Shown piece by piece: positions 33,352 through 42,887 of a stretch of DNA of 44,545 nucleotides (position 1 is its first letter; each line of letters starts with the position of its first letter). The position numbers and the translations under genes were made by a program. The stretch lies in the NCBI RefSeq assembly GCF_003611695.1, contig NZ_RAWE01000065.1:1-44545 (forward strand), read 5' to 3'. The DNA comes from Corallococcus carmarthensis (GTDB lineage: Bacteria > Myxococcota > Myxococcia > Myxococcales > Myxococcaceae). Below the pieces are notes generated by a model. That model had not been told where the DNA came from. It made no database searches and saw nothing but the letters and a program-made list of their open reading frames with translations.

Positions 33352-34110
33352 TCAGGACGTCGCAGACCGCATAAGCCCTGCCCGGGCCAGCAGTTCGCGC
33401 ACCCGCCGCGCCAGCGCGATGTGCTCGGGGTTGGCCACGGTGAATCGCTCTGGAGTCAGGATGATCAACGAGCCCCTGTCCTCCACGGGCTCGATACGCA
33501 CAGGGGCGGGCAATGGCGGCACCTTGCCCAGGTGACTGGAAAGGTACGTCACCCAGCCAAGCCACACCTCGGCCTTGCCGTCCTTGTCGTCCAGGTCTCG
33601 ATGCGTGCGGGACATGGCCGCAGCCCAGTCGGGTTCCCAGGCAAGTGCCATGCTGCGCGTCACGTCCATCAGCACGGAGGCCGTGAAAATACGCTCCGCG
33701 TTCGATCCCTGACTGGGGAGCGACAAGAAACAGGAGTTAGAAACTGCTTCCGCATATCCGCCGCAGTGGATGCGCAGGGCCACGCAATCACGACTGGCTC
33801 CGCCGTTGTCGAACCAGAAGCTAAAGCCCAGGTCCTCAAAGACGGGCCCCCCTTTCTCCCGGTTGACGCCTCGCCGGAACATCTCAGCGAGCATAGGCAT
33901 GTCGGGCGGCATGAGTGGATGCTTGCGAGCATCCTTGCGCGACTTGGCGGGCTTGTACCAGTGGGCCAGGAACGGGTCGCACTCCGCCAAGAAGTTGAGG
34001 AAGCCCGCTGTGCGACGGGCGCACTCCTCGGGAGACTCTTTGCGCGGCCCCCAGTAGGCACCTGCAAAGTAGGTATCGGGATAGGTCTCTGAGTCGAGAT
34101 TCACAAGCAT
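33352..34110 (-). CDS. Imm52-family immunity protein (SitI-like), island C
   Basis: A 252-residue protein matching Imm52: ETYPDTYFAGAYWGPRKESP and ECARRTAGFLNFLAECDPFL. Using ATG 34110 gives exactly the length of the island A protein; GTG 34122, directly next to the sitA stop, would add four residues. The ends match island A closely and the middle diverges, with a charged insert (SRTHRDLDDKDGKAE) near the point where A has SAYRMQYREPD. It is expected to neutralise the adjacent Tox-REase-5 toxin. Confidence 0.82.
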   Translation of the reverse strand: MLVNLDSETYPDTYFAGAYWGPRKESPEECARRTAGFLNFLAECDPFLAHWYKPAKSRKDARKHPLMPPDMPMLAEMFRRGVNREKGGPVFEDLGFSFWFDNGGASRDCVALRIHCGGYAEAVSNSCFLSLPSQGSNAERIFTASVLMDVTRSMALAWEPDWAAAMSRTHRDLDDKDGKAEVWLGWVTYLSSHLGKVPPLPAPVRIEPVEDRGSLIILTPERFTVANPEHIALARRVRELLARAGLMRSATS

Positions 34111-34122
34111 GAGGTTATCCAC

Positions 34123-35736
34123 TCAGAAAGCTGGGGTGTGGACGATTTCGACCCCCACAACACGCGCGTTCTTGAAGAGTTCGCGGAAGGCATCGGCAGC
34201 CGCCTTCTCCGCGACGTGCCACCGGACGGGAATACCCATGCCACGAACTTTTCTGCTCTGGCGCTCTGCTTGCTCAACGAGCATCCGTGCTCCGGAGTTC
34301 CGGAACCACTCCTTGGGCTCAAGGCCATCAAAGAACTTCGCGTAGCCGGGTCCCTTGGCCTCCAGCAGCACGCCGTCCTTGAAGCCGTCGAACTTCACGC
34401 CACCCGCCTTCGTGCTCGTGCCGCCGACCCAGTAGGCATCATCGGCGGAGTGTCCCGTGATCTGCTCCTGATAGCGCCGAGAGCGCGGCTTCATGGACTC
34501 CTTCGCCGGTCCCCACTGTCCAGGCCCCTGGGAAGGCGCTCCGCCCTTCGAGGCCGCGTTCGCCCGCTGGAGGATGATGGCCGCCCCAGGGCCGCCGCTG
34601 AGTGCCGCCGCCGCGCGCCCTGCTGGCACCGCGACATGCTCCAACGCCAGCGCGCCCTCCGCCGACAGCGAGAGCACCGGCACCGAAACCTCCGCTCCCA
34701 GCGATATCCCTTTCAGCGTCCGTGTCGTGGCCGAAGCCGCGCCCCCGGTAATGAGCAGGCCCGTCGTCAGCCGCGACACCTCGCGGATCTGCTCGCCACG
34801 GGTCATGGACTGGAAGCGGTCCCAGTACATGGGTGAAGCCACGATGAGCGCCGCCAAGCCCGCTGGCAGGTTGCTTAGCCCCGCGATGCTGTCCACGGGG
34901 CGCGTCAGCAACTGGCCCAGCGCGTGGTACAGCTCCACGAACGCGTCTTCCGCTCCATCCAGGGTGCGGCTGATGACGTCCGCGTCGTCGTAGACCTCGG
35001 CCATGGGCCGCCAATCCGAGGCTTGGAGCTTCGCGTCCATGGCGCGGAAGACACCGCCCTTGCCGCTGTAGAAGCGGCCCAGCTCGAAGCCATGCGCTCG
35101 GAAGGCGCCGTCCTGCCATTCGACCGTCGCCACCTTCTGCTGCGTGCGCCCAGTGAGGGCCCACGCCAGATAGCCGTCCGGTCGCAACACCGCGACCTGC
35201 TCCCGAGAGAAGCGCTCGACCCGCCGCAACAGCTCCTGTCGCGTGACTTCGCCTCCCTCCATCACTTCGCGCAGGATGAAGCCCGCTGCCATGCGAGGCG
35301 GGAAGGCGTTCAACGTGACGGGTTTGCCCACCAGCACATCCAGCAGACGTGCGGCTTGTGCGGGCGTCAGCCCCCCTCCCAGAGGGCGCTCATCCCTCGC
35401 CTCCAGGCCCGCGTTCGTCAGCAACCGCTCCCAGACATCCGACTCCAAATCGTCAGGTCTGGTGACGTCCGCCATGGCCACCGTGCGAACGGGGCTTGCC
35501 CCCGTCATCACTTCGCGCACGGCCTTGCGGCGGTACAGCGGCGGCGCTTCCTCTCGGTGCGTGCTACTCGGCGCCGGAGCGGATGCACGCGGCGCCCCGT
35601 CGTTTGATTCCCACGTCCCAGGGGAATCCGTGGCCGTGTGGGCCGTGTAGCTCAGCGTCCTTCCGGGCGTGTGCGGCACTGACACGCATCCGGTGAAGAG
35701 GAGGGCCACGCACGTGAGCAGGACGTCAGCGCGCAT
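34123..35736 (-). CDS. SitA-type lipoprotein toxin with Tox-REase-5-like C-terminus, island C
   Basis: A 537-residue protein, the same length as the island A toxin. The lipoprotein leader MRADVLLTCVALLFTGC has the Cys at 17. The N-terminal ~400 residues are almost the same as in A (PLYRRKAVREVMTGASPVRT). The C-terminal nuclease domain keeps VKFDGFKDGVLLEAKGPGYA but drifts in the last ~60 residues (VRWHVAEKAAADAFRELF against IEWHVSEKHAANAIRKLL). The start overlaps the sitB stop by 11 bp. Inferred role: a toxin passed to neighbouring cells by outer-membrane exchange, with nuclease activity in non-immune kin. Confidence 0.87.
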   Translation of the reverse strand: MRADVLLTCVALLFTGCVSVPHTPGRTLSYTAHTATDSPGTWESNDGAPRASAPAPSSTHREEAPPLYRRKAVREVMTGASPVRTVAMADVTRPDDLESDVWERLLTNAGLEARDERPLGGGLTPAQAARLLDVLVGKPVTLNAFPPRMAAGFILREVMEGGEVTRQELLRRVERFSREQVAVLRPDGYLAWALTGRTQQKVATVEWQDGAFRAHGFELGRFYSGKGGVFRAMDAKLQASDWRPMAEVYDDADVISRTLDGAEDAFVELYHALGQLLTRPVDSIAGLSNLPAGLAALIVASPMYWDRFQSMTRGEQIREVSRLTTGLLITGGAASATTRTLKGISLGAEVSVPVLSLSAEGALALEHVAVPAGRAAAALSGGPGAAIILQRANAASKGGAPSQGPGQWGPAKESMKPRSRRYQEQITGHSADDAYWVGGTSTKAGGVKFDGFKDGVLLEAKGPGYAKFFDGLEPKEWFRNSGARMLVEQAERQSRKVRGMGIPVRWHVAEKAAADAFRELFKNARVVGVEIVHTPAF

Positions 35737-37066
35737 TGTCCACCCCCAGGCCCACCGACGCGAAAGCCCCCGGCCGCAGCGTCCCGTCACCTTCTGGGAA
35801 CAGCAGCGTGCCGCCCGTGGCCACCGCGTAGAGCTTCCCCGCCATGACTCGCCAGCGTGCTTCCGCCGCGCCCAGGTAGCGCGCCCCAGGTTGGCCCAAG
35901 CCCACGCCCAGCCCCTTCACCGCCACTTCCAGGCTGCGCTCCAGGAGCTGCATCGCCACGCGCCCGTCCACATCCAGGCGGCCCCAGGAGAAGGCCTCCG
36001 CGCTCAGCGACAGCATCAGGTGCCGTTGCTGGCCTCGATAGCCCACGGCATCCCAGCCGACGCGAGCCTCGGCCTGAAGCGAGTACCCGTCCGGAAGGGG
36101 AGCGGACGCCAGCGGCACGCCCTCCGGGCCCACTGCCTGGAATCGCGCCAGCTCGTAGTCCGGGCCGAAGAAGCCTTGCCGGAAGCCGCCGTGCTGCCTG
36201 CGTGCCTCCAGGCGCAACGACACATCCCACGCGGAGGCCACCGCATCCACCCCCATGCCCAGCACCGCGCCCCAGGCACCTCCAACGCCCGGGCGTCCTC
36301 CCCAGCCCGCCAGCAGGTGCGCTTCCAGGCCCGGACGCCTCAGCACCACCGCCGTTCCGTCCAGGTGCGCCAGCGTCACGGACGGCGCGCGGCCTCCGGC
36401 CCCTCCCCAGTCGTGCACGGCGGACACAGCGAGCGAGTAACGCCCCGGCGATTGAGCTGCGCCAAAGAGAACGCGCCCCATGTCCAGCACGACCTCCGCC
36501 CCCATCAACCGCGCGCCCAACACATCCGAGGCGAAGGCTTCCGTGTAGAGCGGCCCCACGGTGCCCGTAAGGAAGCCTCCCGCCGGGTGGTAGTCCGGGT
36601 TCGTCCGGTTGGAGTAGCGGCGCACCAGATGCGCCGACAGCAGGCTGTAATCCTCCAGGGCGCCGAGCCACACGCCGACGGGCGCCGCATCCGAGCCCAG
36701 CTTGAGGCCGCGCACGAGTTGGCCCCAATCAGAGAGGCTGTCCCAGTCTTCCCTCCGCACGAAGCCCGCGGCCCCGCCACCTCCCCAGAGGCGCAACCGC
36801 ACGGGCGTGCCCAGGTTGAGGCCGAAGTCCTCGCCTCCGTCGAGAATGAGGGTCGGCTCCACCTGAAGGAAGCCCTCGTCCGCGCCCCTCCCCGCGCGCG
36901 GAAGGAAGGACCACGTCGTCGCCTCCACGCGCAGCAGGTTGCGCCAGGCCTCGTCCAGTGGGCGCCGTTCCTCCTCCACGGGCGGCACCTCCGGGGCGTC
37001 CTCGGCCCACGCGGCCAGCGGCAAAAGCAGCCACAGCCAGACAGCCCCACTTCGCGTCATTCGCAT
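35726..37066 (-). CDS. SitB-like accessory protein, island C
   Basis: A 446-residue protein of the same length as in island B. TRSGAVWLWLLLPLAAWAED is the signal peptide. The beta-rich body (YARRS-like strands such as HLVRRYSNRTNPDYHPAGGF, LRLEARRQHGGFRQGFFGPD) and the end FASVGLGVDNAR match B. ATG 37066 aligns with the B start; ATG 37060, with GAGG six bases upstream, is an alternative. First gene of the sitB-sitA-sitI operon. Confidence 0.77.
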   Translation of the reverse strand: MRMTRSGAVWLWLLLPLAAWAEDAPEVPPVEEERRPLDEAWRNLLRVEATTWSFLPRAGRGADEGFLQVEPTLILDGGEDFGLNLGTPVRLRLWGGGGAAGFVRREDWDSLSDWGQLVRGLKLGSDAAPVGVWLGALEDYSLLSAHLVRRYSNRTNPDYHPAGGFLTGTVGPLYTEAFASDVLGARLMGAEVVLDMGRVLFGAAQSPGRYSLAVSAVHDWGGAGGRAPSVTLAHLDGTAVVLRRPGLEAHLLAGWGGRPGVGGAWGAVLGMGVDAVASAWDVSLRLEARRQHGGFRQGFFGPDYELARFQAVGPEGVPLASAPLPDGYSLQAEARVGWDAVGYRGQQRHLMLSLSAEAFSWGRLDVDGRVAMQLLERSLEVAVKGLGVGLGQPGARYLGAAEARWRVMAGKLYAVATGGTLLFPEGDGTLRPGAFASVGLGVDNAR

Positions 37067-37192
37067 CCTCGCCCCCTGGGAGTGACATCTCCCAAGGAGA
37101 GCAAAGGACACACGTCTGACATTCAGCCCGGCTCCCGCAGGCTCCGCGCTGCTACCCGGGGGTGAAGGTCGGCTGCGTCGAGCCGGCGACTG

Positions 37193-38449
37193 TTAATGCC
37201 GTGACAGACGCAAGGCGCCCGGTCCCGGTTCTGTCGTCGTCTCGTCCGCGCTGCGCAGCGGGTGTGGCCCCGTGCGGATGGCGTCCTGACTCCGCGACGG
37301 AAAGGCCGGGACGATGCCACCCTCGTCCTCCAGCAGATTCAGCTCCTCCATGGCCTCGCCGCCTTCAAAGAGGGCTGTCTCCACTTCCTTCACCGCATAC
37401 GCCGCGCTGTACGGCTCCAGCCGCGCGAGCTGCCCGCGCAACTCCAGCTCCAGCGCTGCCGCTGTCGGGTAGCGAGACGAGGGCTCCCGGCACAGCAACC
37501 GAAGGAAGACGGAGCGCAGCGAGGTGGACAGCCCGAACGCGGCCTCCTTCACGTCCTTCCCGCTGAACACCATGGCGCGCTGGACGGCATCCTCCACGAA
37601 GGGCGGCAAGTGCATGTCCATCGTCGTGGTCAGGGCCGCGAGCACACGTTGGTTCTGCTCCCGCGAGAGCCGAGGAGACTCGTCCTCCACCTTGAGATTC
37701 CCCGGGTAGTAGAGGTGTCGCCCCGTAGCGAACTCCAGCAGCACCAGCCCCAGGGAGAAGAGGTCGCTTCTCGCATCCGTCACCGCCCCCACCAGCGCCT
37801 CCGGTGAGGCGTAGATGACTTCCCCTGGTGGGCGCGGCAGCGTTGTGGCGAGGCGCCCTTGCAGCCTGGAGCAAGCGACGCCGAAGTCCGTCAGAACCAC
37901 GCCCCCGCTGGGGCGCAGGCCGATGCAGCCGGGGTTGATGTCACGGTTGACGATGCCCAGCGAGTTGCCCGCGTCGTCCGTGCGGGTGTGTGCATGCGCA
38001 AGGGCCGCCGCCACCTCCGCGCCGACGTAGAGGACGAAGGCCTCGGAGAAGTAGCGCCCACGCAGCTGGGCGATGGTGAGGAGGGTGTCCAGGCTGAAGC
38101 CTTCCACGCACTCCATGACGGCGCCCAGGCCTCGTGCCTCTCCAAACTTCATCTCGAAGAGGCCATGGACGCGGGCGATGTTGGGGTGTTGGAGGAATTG
38201 CGCAAGCCGCACCTCCTCTTCCAGCCGCGCACGCGCCCGCTGGAACTTCTCCGGCACGGCCCCTTCAGGCAGGGGCACGCACTTCACGAGGACCTTCCCC
38301 CTGTAGCCGGAGGGCGTCCGGGGCCGGGCGAAGAGGACGCGCTCGCCATTGCGGCCAATGCCCAGCTCCTGGAAGAACTCGTAGGCGGTCCCCGCGTGGG
38401 AAAAGAGGACCGTGCCCCCGGCGAGCCGGGAGTCAGCACCACTGGACAT
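37193..38449 (-). CDS. Hanks-type Ser/Thr kinase-like protein (NRD variant)
   Basis: A 418-residue protein. Kinase domain about residues 20-345: VLVKCVPL supplies the ATP lysine, IVNRDINPGCIGL is the catalytic loop with Asn in place of His of HRD and no clear DxxxxN asparagine, VVLTDFGVACS is a normal DFG, and YASPEALVGAVTDARSDLFS the APE region. No membrane segment is predicted. The C-terminal tail is acidic (MEELNLLEDEG). Activity may be reduced. The 3' end of this gene is the deletion endpoint seen in island B. Confidence 0.85.
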   Translation of the reverse strand: MSSGADSRLAGGTVLFSHAGTAYEFFQELGIGRNGERVLFARPRTPSGYRGKVLVKCVPLPEGAVPEKFQRARARLEEEVRLAQFLQHPNIARVHGLFEMKFGEARGLGAVMECVEGFSLDTLLTIAQLRGRYFSEAFVLYVGAEVAAALAHAHTRTDDAGNSLGIVNRDINPGCIGLRPSGGVVLTDFGVACSRLQGRLATTLPRPPGEVIYASPEALVGAVTDARSDLFSLGLVLLEFATGRHLYYPGNLKVEDESPRLSREQNQRVLAALTTTMDMHLPPFVEDAVQRAMVFSGKDVKEAAFGLSTSLRSVFLRLLCREPSSRYPTAAALELELRGQLARLEPYSAAYAVKEVETALFEGGEAMEELNLLEDEGGIVPAFPSRSQDAIRTGPHPLRSADETTTEPGPGALRLSRH

Positions 38450-38622
38450 GAAGGGGGCTCCTGAAAGCCTGCGCGAGGGAGCCGCGCAAAGGCAGACGGG
38501 AAACTACCTCCGGCTGCCTCCACGCGTGAACGACGCCACGGGTCATCTATTTCGAATTTCCCTGCTATCCCTGGACTGGGCCCCGCAGCGACGGAAACGC
38601 AACGAGTCTTTACGTTCCAGAC

Positions 38623-40449
38623 TCAGGGCCAGCGGTCCACAGCATAAGCCACGTCGACGCGAGAGTAGCGAACTGCCCCCGGCTTGGAATTCTTGTAAGG
38701 CTCCACGGGGCCGTCCAAACCAATGGCAAAGCACACCGGAATCGTGCGTCCGTCCGGGAGGTGCGCTTCGGTGTAGCGGGCCAGCAGGAACGTCCCGTCT
38801 CCCGTCCACAACCGGCCGGAGAACACCGTTCCCGTGGGGAGGTACTTCCTGCCATTGAAGACAACCCCTGTCACGGGGCCATCCCTGAACACCCCTGCAT
38901 CACCAGGAAGGCCCGGCTGGCTCCTGTCGATGGTGACCTGCACAGAAGATTGGCCCGGCAACATAATGAGCCCTCCGTCGTCTACGTCCTTTTCGAACAT
39001 GACGTTGCGCGCTTCCTCGGGGCACGCCCCTGATTCAGGGCGCACCTGGGAGCTGCTGGGGCAGCCGAGTTGCAAGGCGACGGCGGCGCTCGCCGCGGCA
39101 CACTTCGCGAGGAACTCCGCCCTGGAGCTGGAGGTGGAGTCCTTCTTGGACGGGCTTGCGACGATGGGAGCACGCTTCACGGCGGAGCTTTCCTTCCGGA
39201 CAGAATCGAGTGGGGGCAAAGCTACCCCAGGGGACGACGCGGCCAGCACGTCGCCCGCGTCACGTGAGGGGCCCGCATCCTGGAGGGACATGGGCGCTGG
39301 AACGAGGGATGCGACTGCCCCATCCCCATGCGAAATGGGCGCGGTCGGACGCTCAACGTCCTCACTGGAAACAGGATGCGACGCGGGACGCAGCCACATG
39401 AAGGCACCGGCCACGGCCGCCACGACGAGGAGGGCCACTCCGGCGTCCACCACCCGGGCCCGCCGCACGCGGCGCGCGGGGGGCGTCTCCTCATCCGTGT
39501 TGGAGGCGGGAGCGGTCGGGGGCTTCAACGAGGGGACGTGGACGGGCACGGTCCATTCCGGCCCCGCCTCTCCCACCAGTGCCGCCAGCTCGCGCCGCAT
39601 CACCTCCGCCGTGGGGGGCCGCTCCTCCGGCTTCCGCGCGATGAAGCGCATTGCCACGTCACTGAGTCCCGCTGGCACCCGCGCGTTCAACTCCCGGGCG
39701 GATTTGGGCACCCAGCGTCCCTCCACGGTCGCCTTCGGGGAACCGCTCGCGGGCTCCGGTGTCGTCAGCACGTCATAGAGGCAGACGCCCAGCGCGTAGA
39801 CGTCATCCGTTACCTTGAACTCGTACCTCGCGCCCCGCTCGTCTCCATGCTCCTTCAGGAAGCGTGATGCCTCGGGCGAGCGATAGCGCCGGGTGCCGGG
39901 CGGCAGGGGCGCATCCGTCAAGTCCTCGGCGTGCGTGTAGTCGCCTGCGCTGAAGTCGAGGATGGCAGGCTCGCCGTCCTTGGCGCGCACCATGATGTTG
40001 GCGAGCTTCAAGTCGCGATGGAAGACGCCGCGCTCGTGCATGTAGTCCATGGCGCCCGCGAGCTTCTCGAAGACTTGGACCACTTCCTGGGCCGTGGGGT
40101 GCATACGCTCCACCCACTCGGCCAAGGTGTGCCCATCTACGAAGTCCAAGACGACGTAGAGCCACCCGGTGCGGAAGTCGGGGAAGCGGCCATGTCCGTG
40201 CACCCCAACGATGTTCGGGTGGGTCAGGTGAACGAGGCAGCCCAGCTCACGCTTCAACCGCGCGTCCGCCTGCTCCGCGTCGCCGCTCCCCAGCCGGTGC
40301 ATCGCGATCTTCATCGCGAAGTGGTGGCCGTTCATCTCCACGCGGTACACAGCGCCGTAGGTGCCCGCGCCCAGTAGCTTCACGACGCGCCAGCCATGAA
40401 TCATGTACCCAGGCGGGAGCTGCGCGGGATGGTGGATGACCGTCAACAT
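38623..40449 (-). CDS. Membrane Ser/Thr protein kinase with exported C-terminal domain
   Basis: A 608-residue protein. The kinase domain (residues ~16-290) has GAGTYGAVYRV, FAMKIAMH, the catalytic loop VFHRDLKLANIMV and AILDFSAGDY (DFS instead of DFG), so most catalytic residues are present. A Pro-rich stretch and one transmembrane helix (VALLVVAAVAGAFMWL) follow. The C-terminal domain contains cysteine pairs (KCAAASAAVALQLGC) and a beta-rich end (KYLPTGTVFSGRLW). Typical myxobacterial Pkn layout with the C-terminus across the membrane. Directly downstream of the DUF2381 gene (9 bp). Confidence 0.9.
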   Translation of the reverse strand: MLTVIHHPAQLPPGYMIHGWRVVKLLGAGTYGAVYRVEMNGHHFAMKIAMHRLGSGDAEQADARLKRELGCLVHLTHPNIVGVHGHGRFPDFRTGWLYVVLDFVDGHTLAEWVERMHPTAQEVVQVFEKLAGAMDYMHERGVFHRDLKLANIMVRAKDGEPAILDFSAGDYTHAEDLTDAPLPPGTRRYRSPEASRFLKEHGDERGARYEFKVTDDVYALGVCLYDVLTTPEPASGSPKATVEGRWVPKSARELNARVPAGLSDVAMRFIARKPEERPPTAEVMRRELAALVGEAGPEWTVPVHVPSLKPPTAPASNTDEETPPARRVRRARVVDAGVALLVVAAVAGAFMWLRPASHPVSSEDVERPTAPISHGDGAVASLVPAPMSLQDAGPSRDAGDVLAASSPGVALPPLDSVRKESSAVKRAPIVASPSKKDSTSSSRAEFLAKCAAASAAVALQLGCPSSSQVRPESGACPEEARNVMFEKDVDDGGLIMLPGQSSVQVTIDRSQPGLPGDAGVFRDGPVTGVVFNGRKYLPTGTVFSGRLWTGDGTFLLARYTEAHLPDGRTIPVCFAIGLDGPVEPYKNSKPGAVRYSRVDVAYAVDRWP

Positions 40450-40458
40450 GGCCGACCT

Positions 40459-41379
40459 CTACAGCGCAACAGGTGGAACGAGAAGAGGACGTGCACCCGT
40501 GGCATCCACCAATTCCAAGCGGAACAACGTCCCCCGCTTCCAGGCAGCTCCCTCAGTCTCCACCACAACAGTGCCAACCTCTCCGGGCCCAATCTGGGGT
40601 TGCTTCATGCGCACGCTCAGCACCGGCACTTGGGCGCCGCCCGTTGAATGGGTGAGGCGTGCTTCCGTGGGCGTCCAGGGCGTCTTCCCAGCGTTCATTA
40701 CGTTCACGGACACCACTGCCCATGCGGTGGCGCGAAAGCTGAAACCGTCCATGACACGCAGTGAGGACTGCATCTCCTTCTCGGGCTGCTGAGCAACCCT
40801 CCTGGCCGATACCCCGTCCGCGTCGAGAAGCCCCGCCAGAGCGAGAGCCGCAGGGCTGCTCGCATCGCCGCGTGCGCGGAGTGCGGCAAGCTCGGCTTCC
40901 TTCGCCGCAAGCTGGGCGCGCACCTCGGACAACTCCGCCTGAAGCGCCTCGGGGGCCAGTGGATGACGGGATACTTCCACGCGGGTGTCCACCACGGCTG
41001 GGTGAGACACGAGAGCGAAGACCGCATGCTCGGGGAAGGCTCCATCCGCGAAGCGCACGCGAAGCATCAGATGCTCACCCGCGCCCAGCTCCATCACCGG
41101 CTCCAGGTTGATGGCGCGCTCGCCCACATCCACGAGCTTGAAGCGAGTGCGGCCTTCCAGCTCCACGGAGTTCCGGTCCAGCGCCGAATCGAGAACGAGG
41201 GTCGTCAGGATGCCCGCCGCGACTGGAACCTCCAGGACGGGCTCACCAGGACGTGGGAGCACAACCCGCCTGTCCCTGCGCTCGCGGACCGCTGATGCCG
41301 ACTGAGCCTGGGCCGCCGTGAAGAGAAGCAGTCCCCCGAGCACCAGGGGCAGGTTCAACGCGGAGAAGGAGAAGGGCAA
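40459..41379 (-). CDS. DUF2381 family exported protein
   Basis: A 306-residue protein. LVLGGLLLFTAAQAQSASA is the signal peptide. The body RRVVLPRPGEPVLEVPVAAG and LHMLRVRFADGA-like strands with a helical ELSEVRAQLAAKEAELAALR belong to the myxobacterial DUF2381 (TIGR02268) family, which is typically found beside Ser/Thr kinases. A TTG start at 41379 with GGAGG 9 bp upstream is used; another TTG seven codons later is possible. It probably acts in the periplasm as a partner of the membrane kinase, inferred from operon position. Confidence 0.82.
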   Translation of the reverse strand: MPFSFSALNLPLVLGGLLLFTAAQAQSASAVRERRDRRVVLPRPGEPVLEVPVAAGILTTLVLDSALDRNSVELEGRTRFKLVDVGERAINLEPVMELGAGEHLMLRVRFADGAFPEHAVFALVSHPAVVDTRVEVSRHPLAPEALQAELSEVRAQLAAKEAELAALRARGDASSPAALALAGLLDADGVSARRVAQQPEKEMQSSLRVMDGFSFRATAWAVVSVNVMNAGKTPWTPTEARLTHSTGGAQVPVLSVRMKQPQIGPGEVGTVVVETEGAAWKRGTLFRLELVDATGARPLLVPPVAL

Positions 41380-41618
41380 GCGGGACGGCCTCCGCCCGCG
41401 AAACTACCAAACCGGTAGGAACCACAGGCCTGGAAACTCCGCTTCCGCTCTGCGCGCGCGGGGGACGGATCCACGGGCACAAGGGTGGGGTGACGGTGCC
41501 TCCAATCCCTCTGTCGGTATGGGGTTCGCCCGGTTCTGCCGAAAAAACCCGCGCTACGCCGCGCATATCCGCGACGTGGCGTGAAGGGCTGCGTTTTTCC
41601 TGAGAATTTTTCGAGCGT
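41380..41618. other. Divergent region between DUF2381 and integrase
   Basis: 239 bp between the DUF2381/kinase series (minus) and the integrase (plus). It should contain both promoters. I see an imperfect GC-rich hairpin (CCGCGC, then GCCGCGC, near 41553) and A/T patches before the integrase, but no certain -35/-10. Confidence 0.4.
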
Positions 41619-42791
41619 GTGGGACCGCCGAGCAAGGTCCCGAAGGTGCAGGAGGCGTGGTGGGTGGACGTGAAGTACCAGCACCCGAGCGGGAAGGTGG
41701 AGCGAGTCTGCAAGGCATCGCCCATCAACACCCGCCGGGGCGCGGAGGAGTACGAGCGTCAGGTCCGCCACGCCCTGCTGACCGGGACCTTCGGAAAGGA
41801 GAAGCCCACGGAGAAGCGCATCGTCACGCTGGCGGAGTTCGAGCCGCGCGTCATCACGTACAGTGAGAACAACAACAAGGGTTCCACCCTGCTCAGCAAG
41901 CGGCAGATTCTGGCGGATCACCTCCTGCCGTTCTTCGGAGCCATGGCGCTGGATGCCATCGGCCTCGCGGAGATCGAGGACTTCAAAGCCGCCATGCGCA
42001 AGAAGCACTCGGGCGCACGAGCGCGGAAGGAAGCCCCCTCGCAGGCAGCCCTCCGCTTGCGCAAGGGCTCCGGGCCACCGCCCATGAGCCACAGGTACAT
42101 CAACAACACCCTCACGGTGCTGCACAAGCTGCTCACGCTCGCGCAGGAACAGGGCGTCATCGCCCATGTCCCTCGCGTGAAGCTCCTCAAGACGCGTAAG
42201 CCCGCTTTCGACTTCCTCACCTTCGATGAGGCCGAGCGGCTTGTCGCCCACGCCGAACCCGCATGGAGGGCTCTGCTCCTCGTCGCCATCAAGACGGGCC
42301 TCCGCGAGGGCGAGCTGATGGGCCTCCAGTGGAGTGACCTGGACCTGCCGCGCGGCAAGCTCCAGGTCCGGCGCACCCGCACGAACGGACAGGAGGGCTT
42401 GCCCAAGGGTGGCCGCGAGCGAGGGGTGGATCTACCCGCGTCCGTGGTCGATGCCCTCAAGGAGCACCGGCACCTGCGCGGGGCCTACGTGTTCTGTCAG
42501 GAGGATGGTCAGCCGCTCACCGACGGCCTGATGCGGCGACCGCTGGAGCGCAGCCTGATTCGGGCGAGCATCACCCGCGAACAGGGCCGCATCGGTTGGC
42601 ACGACCTGCGCCACACCTACGGCAGTCACCTCGCCATGCGCGGTGTCCCGCTCAAGGTCATCCAGGAGCTGATGGGCCACGCCACCATCGAAATGACGAT
42701 GCGCTACGCCCACCTCTCCCCGGAGACGAAGGAGCGCGCCGTCCAACAGCTCGACGCGCCCGCTTCGCAGAATCGCGCCGCTCTGGCCTGA
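41619..42791 (+). CDS. Tyrosine recombinase/phage-type integrase, island C
   Basis: A 390-residue integrase. An N-terminal arm-type domain (EAWWVDVKYQHPSGKVERVC) is followed by a SAM-like core-binding domain (SKRQILADHLLPFFG) and the catalytic domain with R in GLREGELMGLQW, HDLR in WHDLRHTYGSHL, H in MGHATIEMTMR and nucleophile Y in RYAHLSP. The GTG start is the only candidate after an in-frame TGA; the true N-terminus could be a little different. It ends 110 bp from the attachment core and should catalyse integration at the SIMPL gene end. No excisionase was seen. Confidence 0.9.
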   Translation: MGPPSKVPKVQEAWWVDVKYQHPSGKVERVCKASPINTRRGAEEYERQVRHALLTGTFGKEKPTEKRIVTLAEFEPRVITYSENNNKGSTLLSKRQILADHLLPFFGAMALDAIGLAEIEDFKAAMRKKHSGARARKEAPSQAALRLRKGSGPPPMSHRYINNTLTVLHKLLTLAQEQGVIAHVPRVKLLKTRKPAFDFLTFDEAERLVAHAEPAWRALLLVAIKTGLREGELMGLQWSDLDLPRGKLQVRRTRTNGQEGLPKGGRERGVDLPASVVDALKEHRHLRGAYVFCQEDGQPLTDGLMRRPLERSLIRASITREQGRIGWHDLRHTYGSHLAMRGVPLKVIQELMGHATIEMTMRYAHLSPETKERAVQQLDAPASQNRAALA

Positions 42792-42800
42792 CCGCGCCAG

Positions 42801-42822
42801 AGGGGCACATTGGGGGCACATG
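42801..42822 (+). repeat. Right-arm repeat, island C
   Basis: GGGGCACATTGGGGGCACAT starts about 10 bp after the integrase stop and ends 79 bp before the core. It is the counterpart of the copies ending the three left arms. Confidence 0.7.
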
Positions 42823-42887
42823 ACGGCCCCCCGACAACGCAGCACCCCGGCAAGCCGTTGAGATTGCTGGCCTTGAGATGACAGTAG

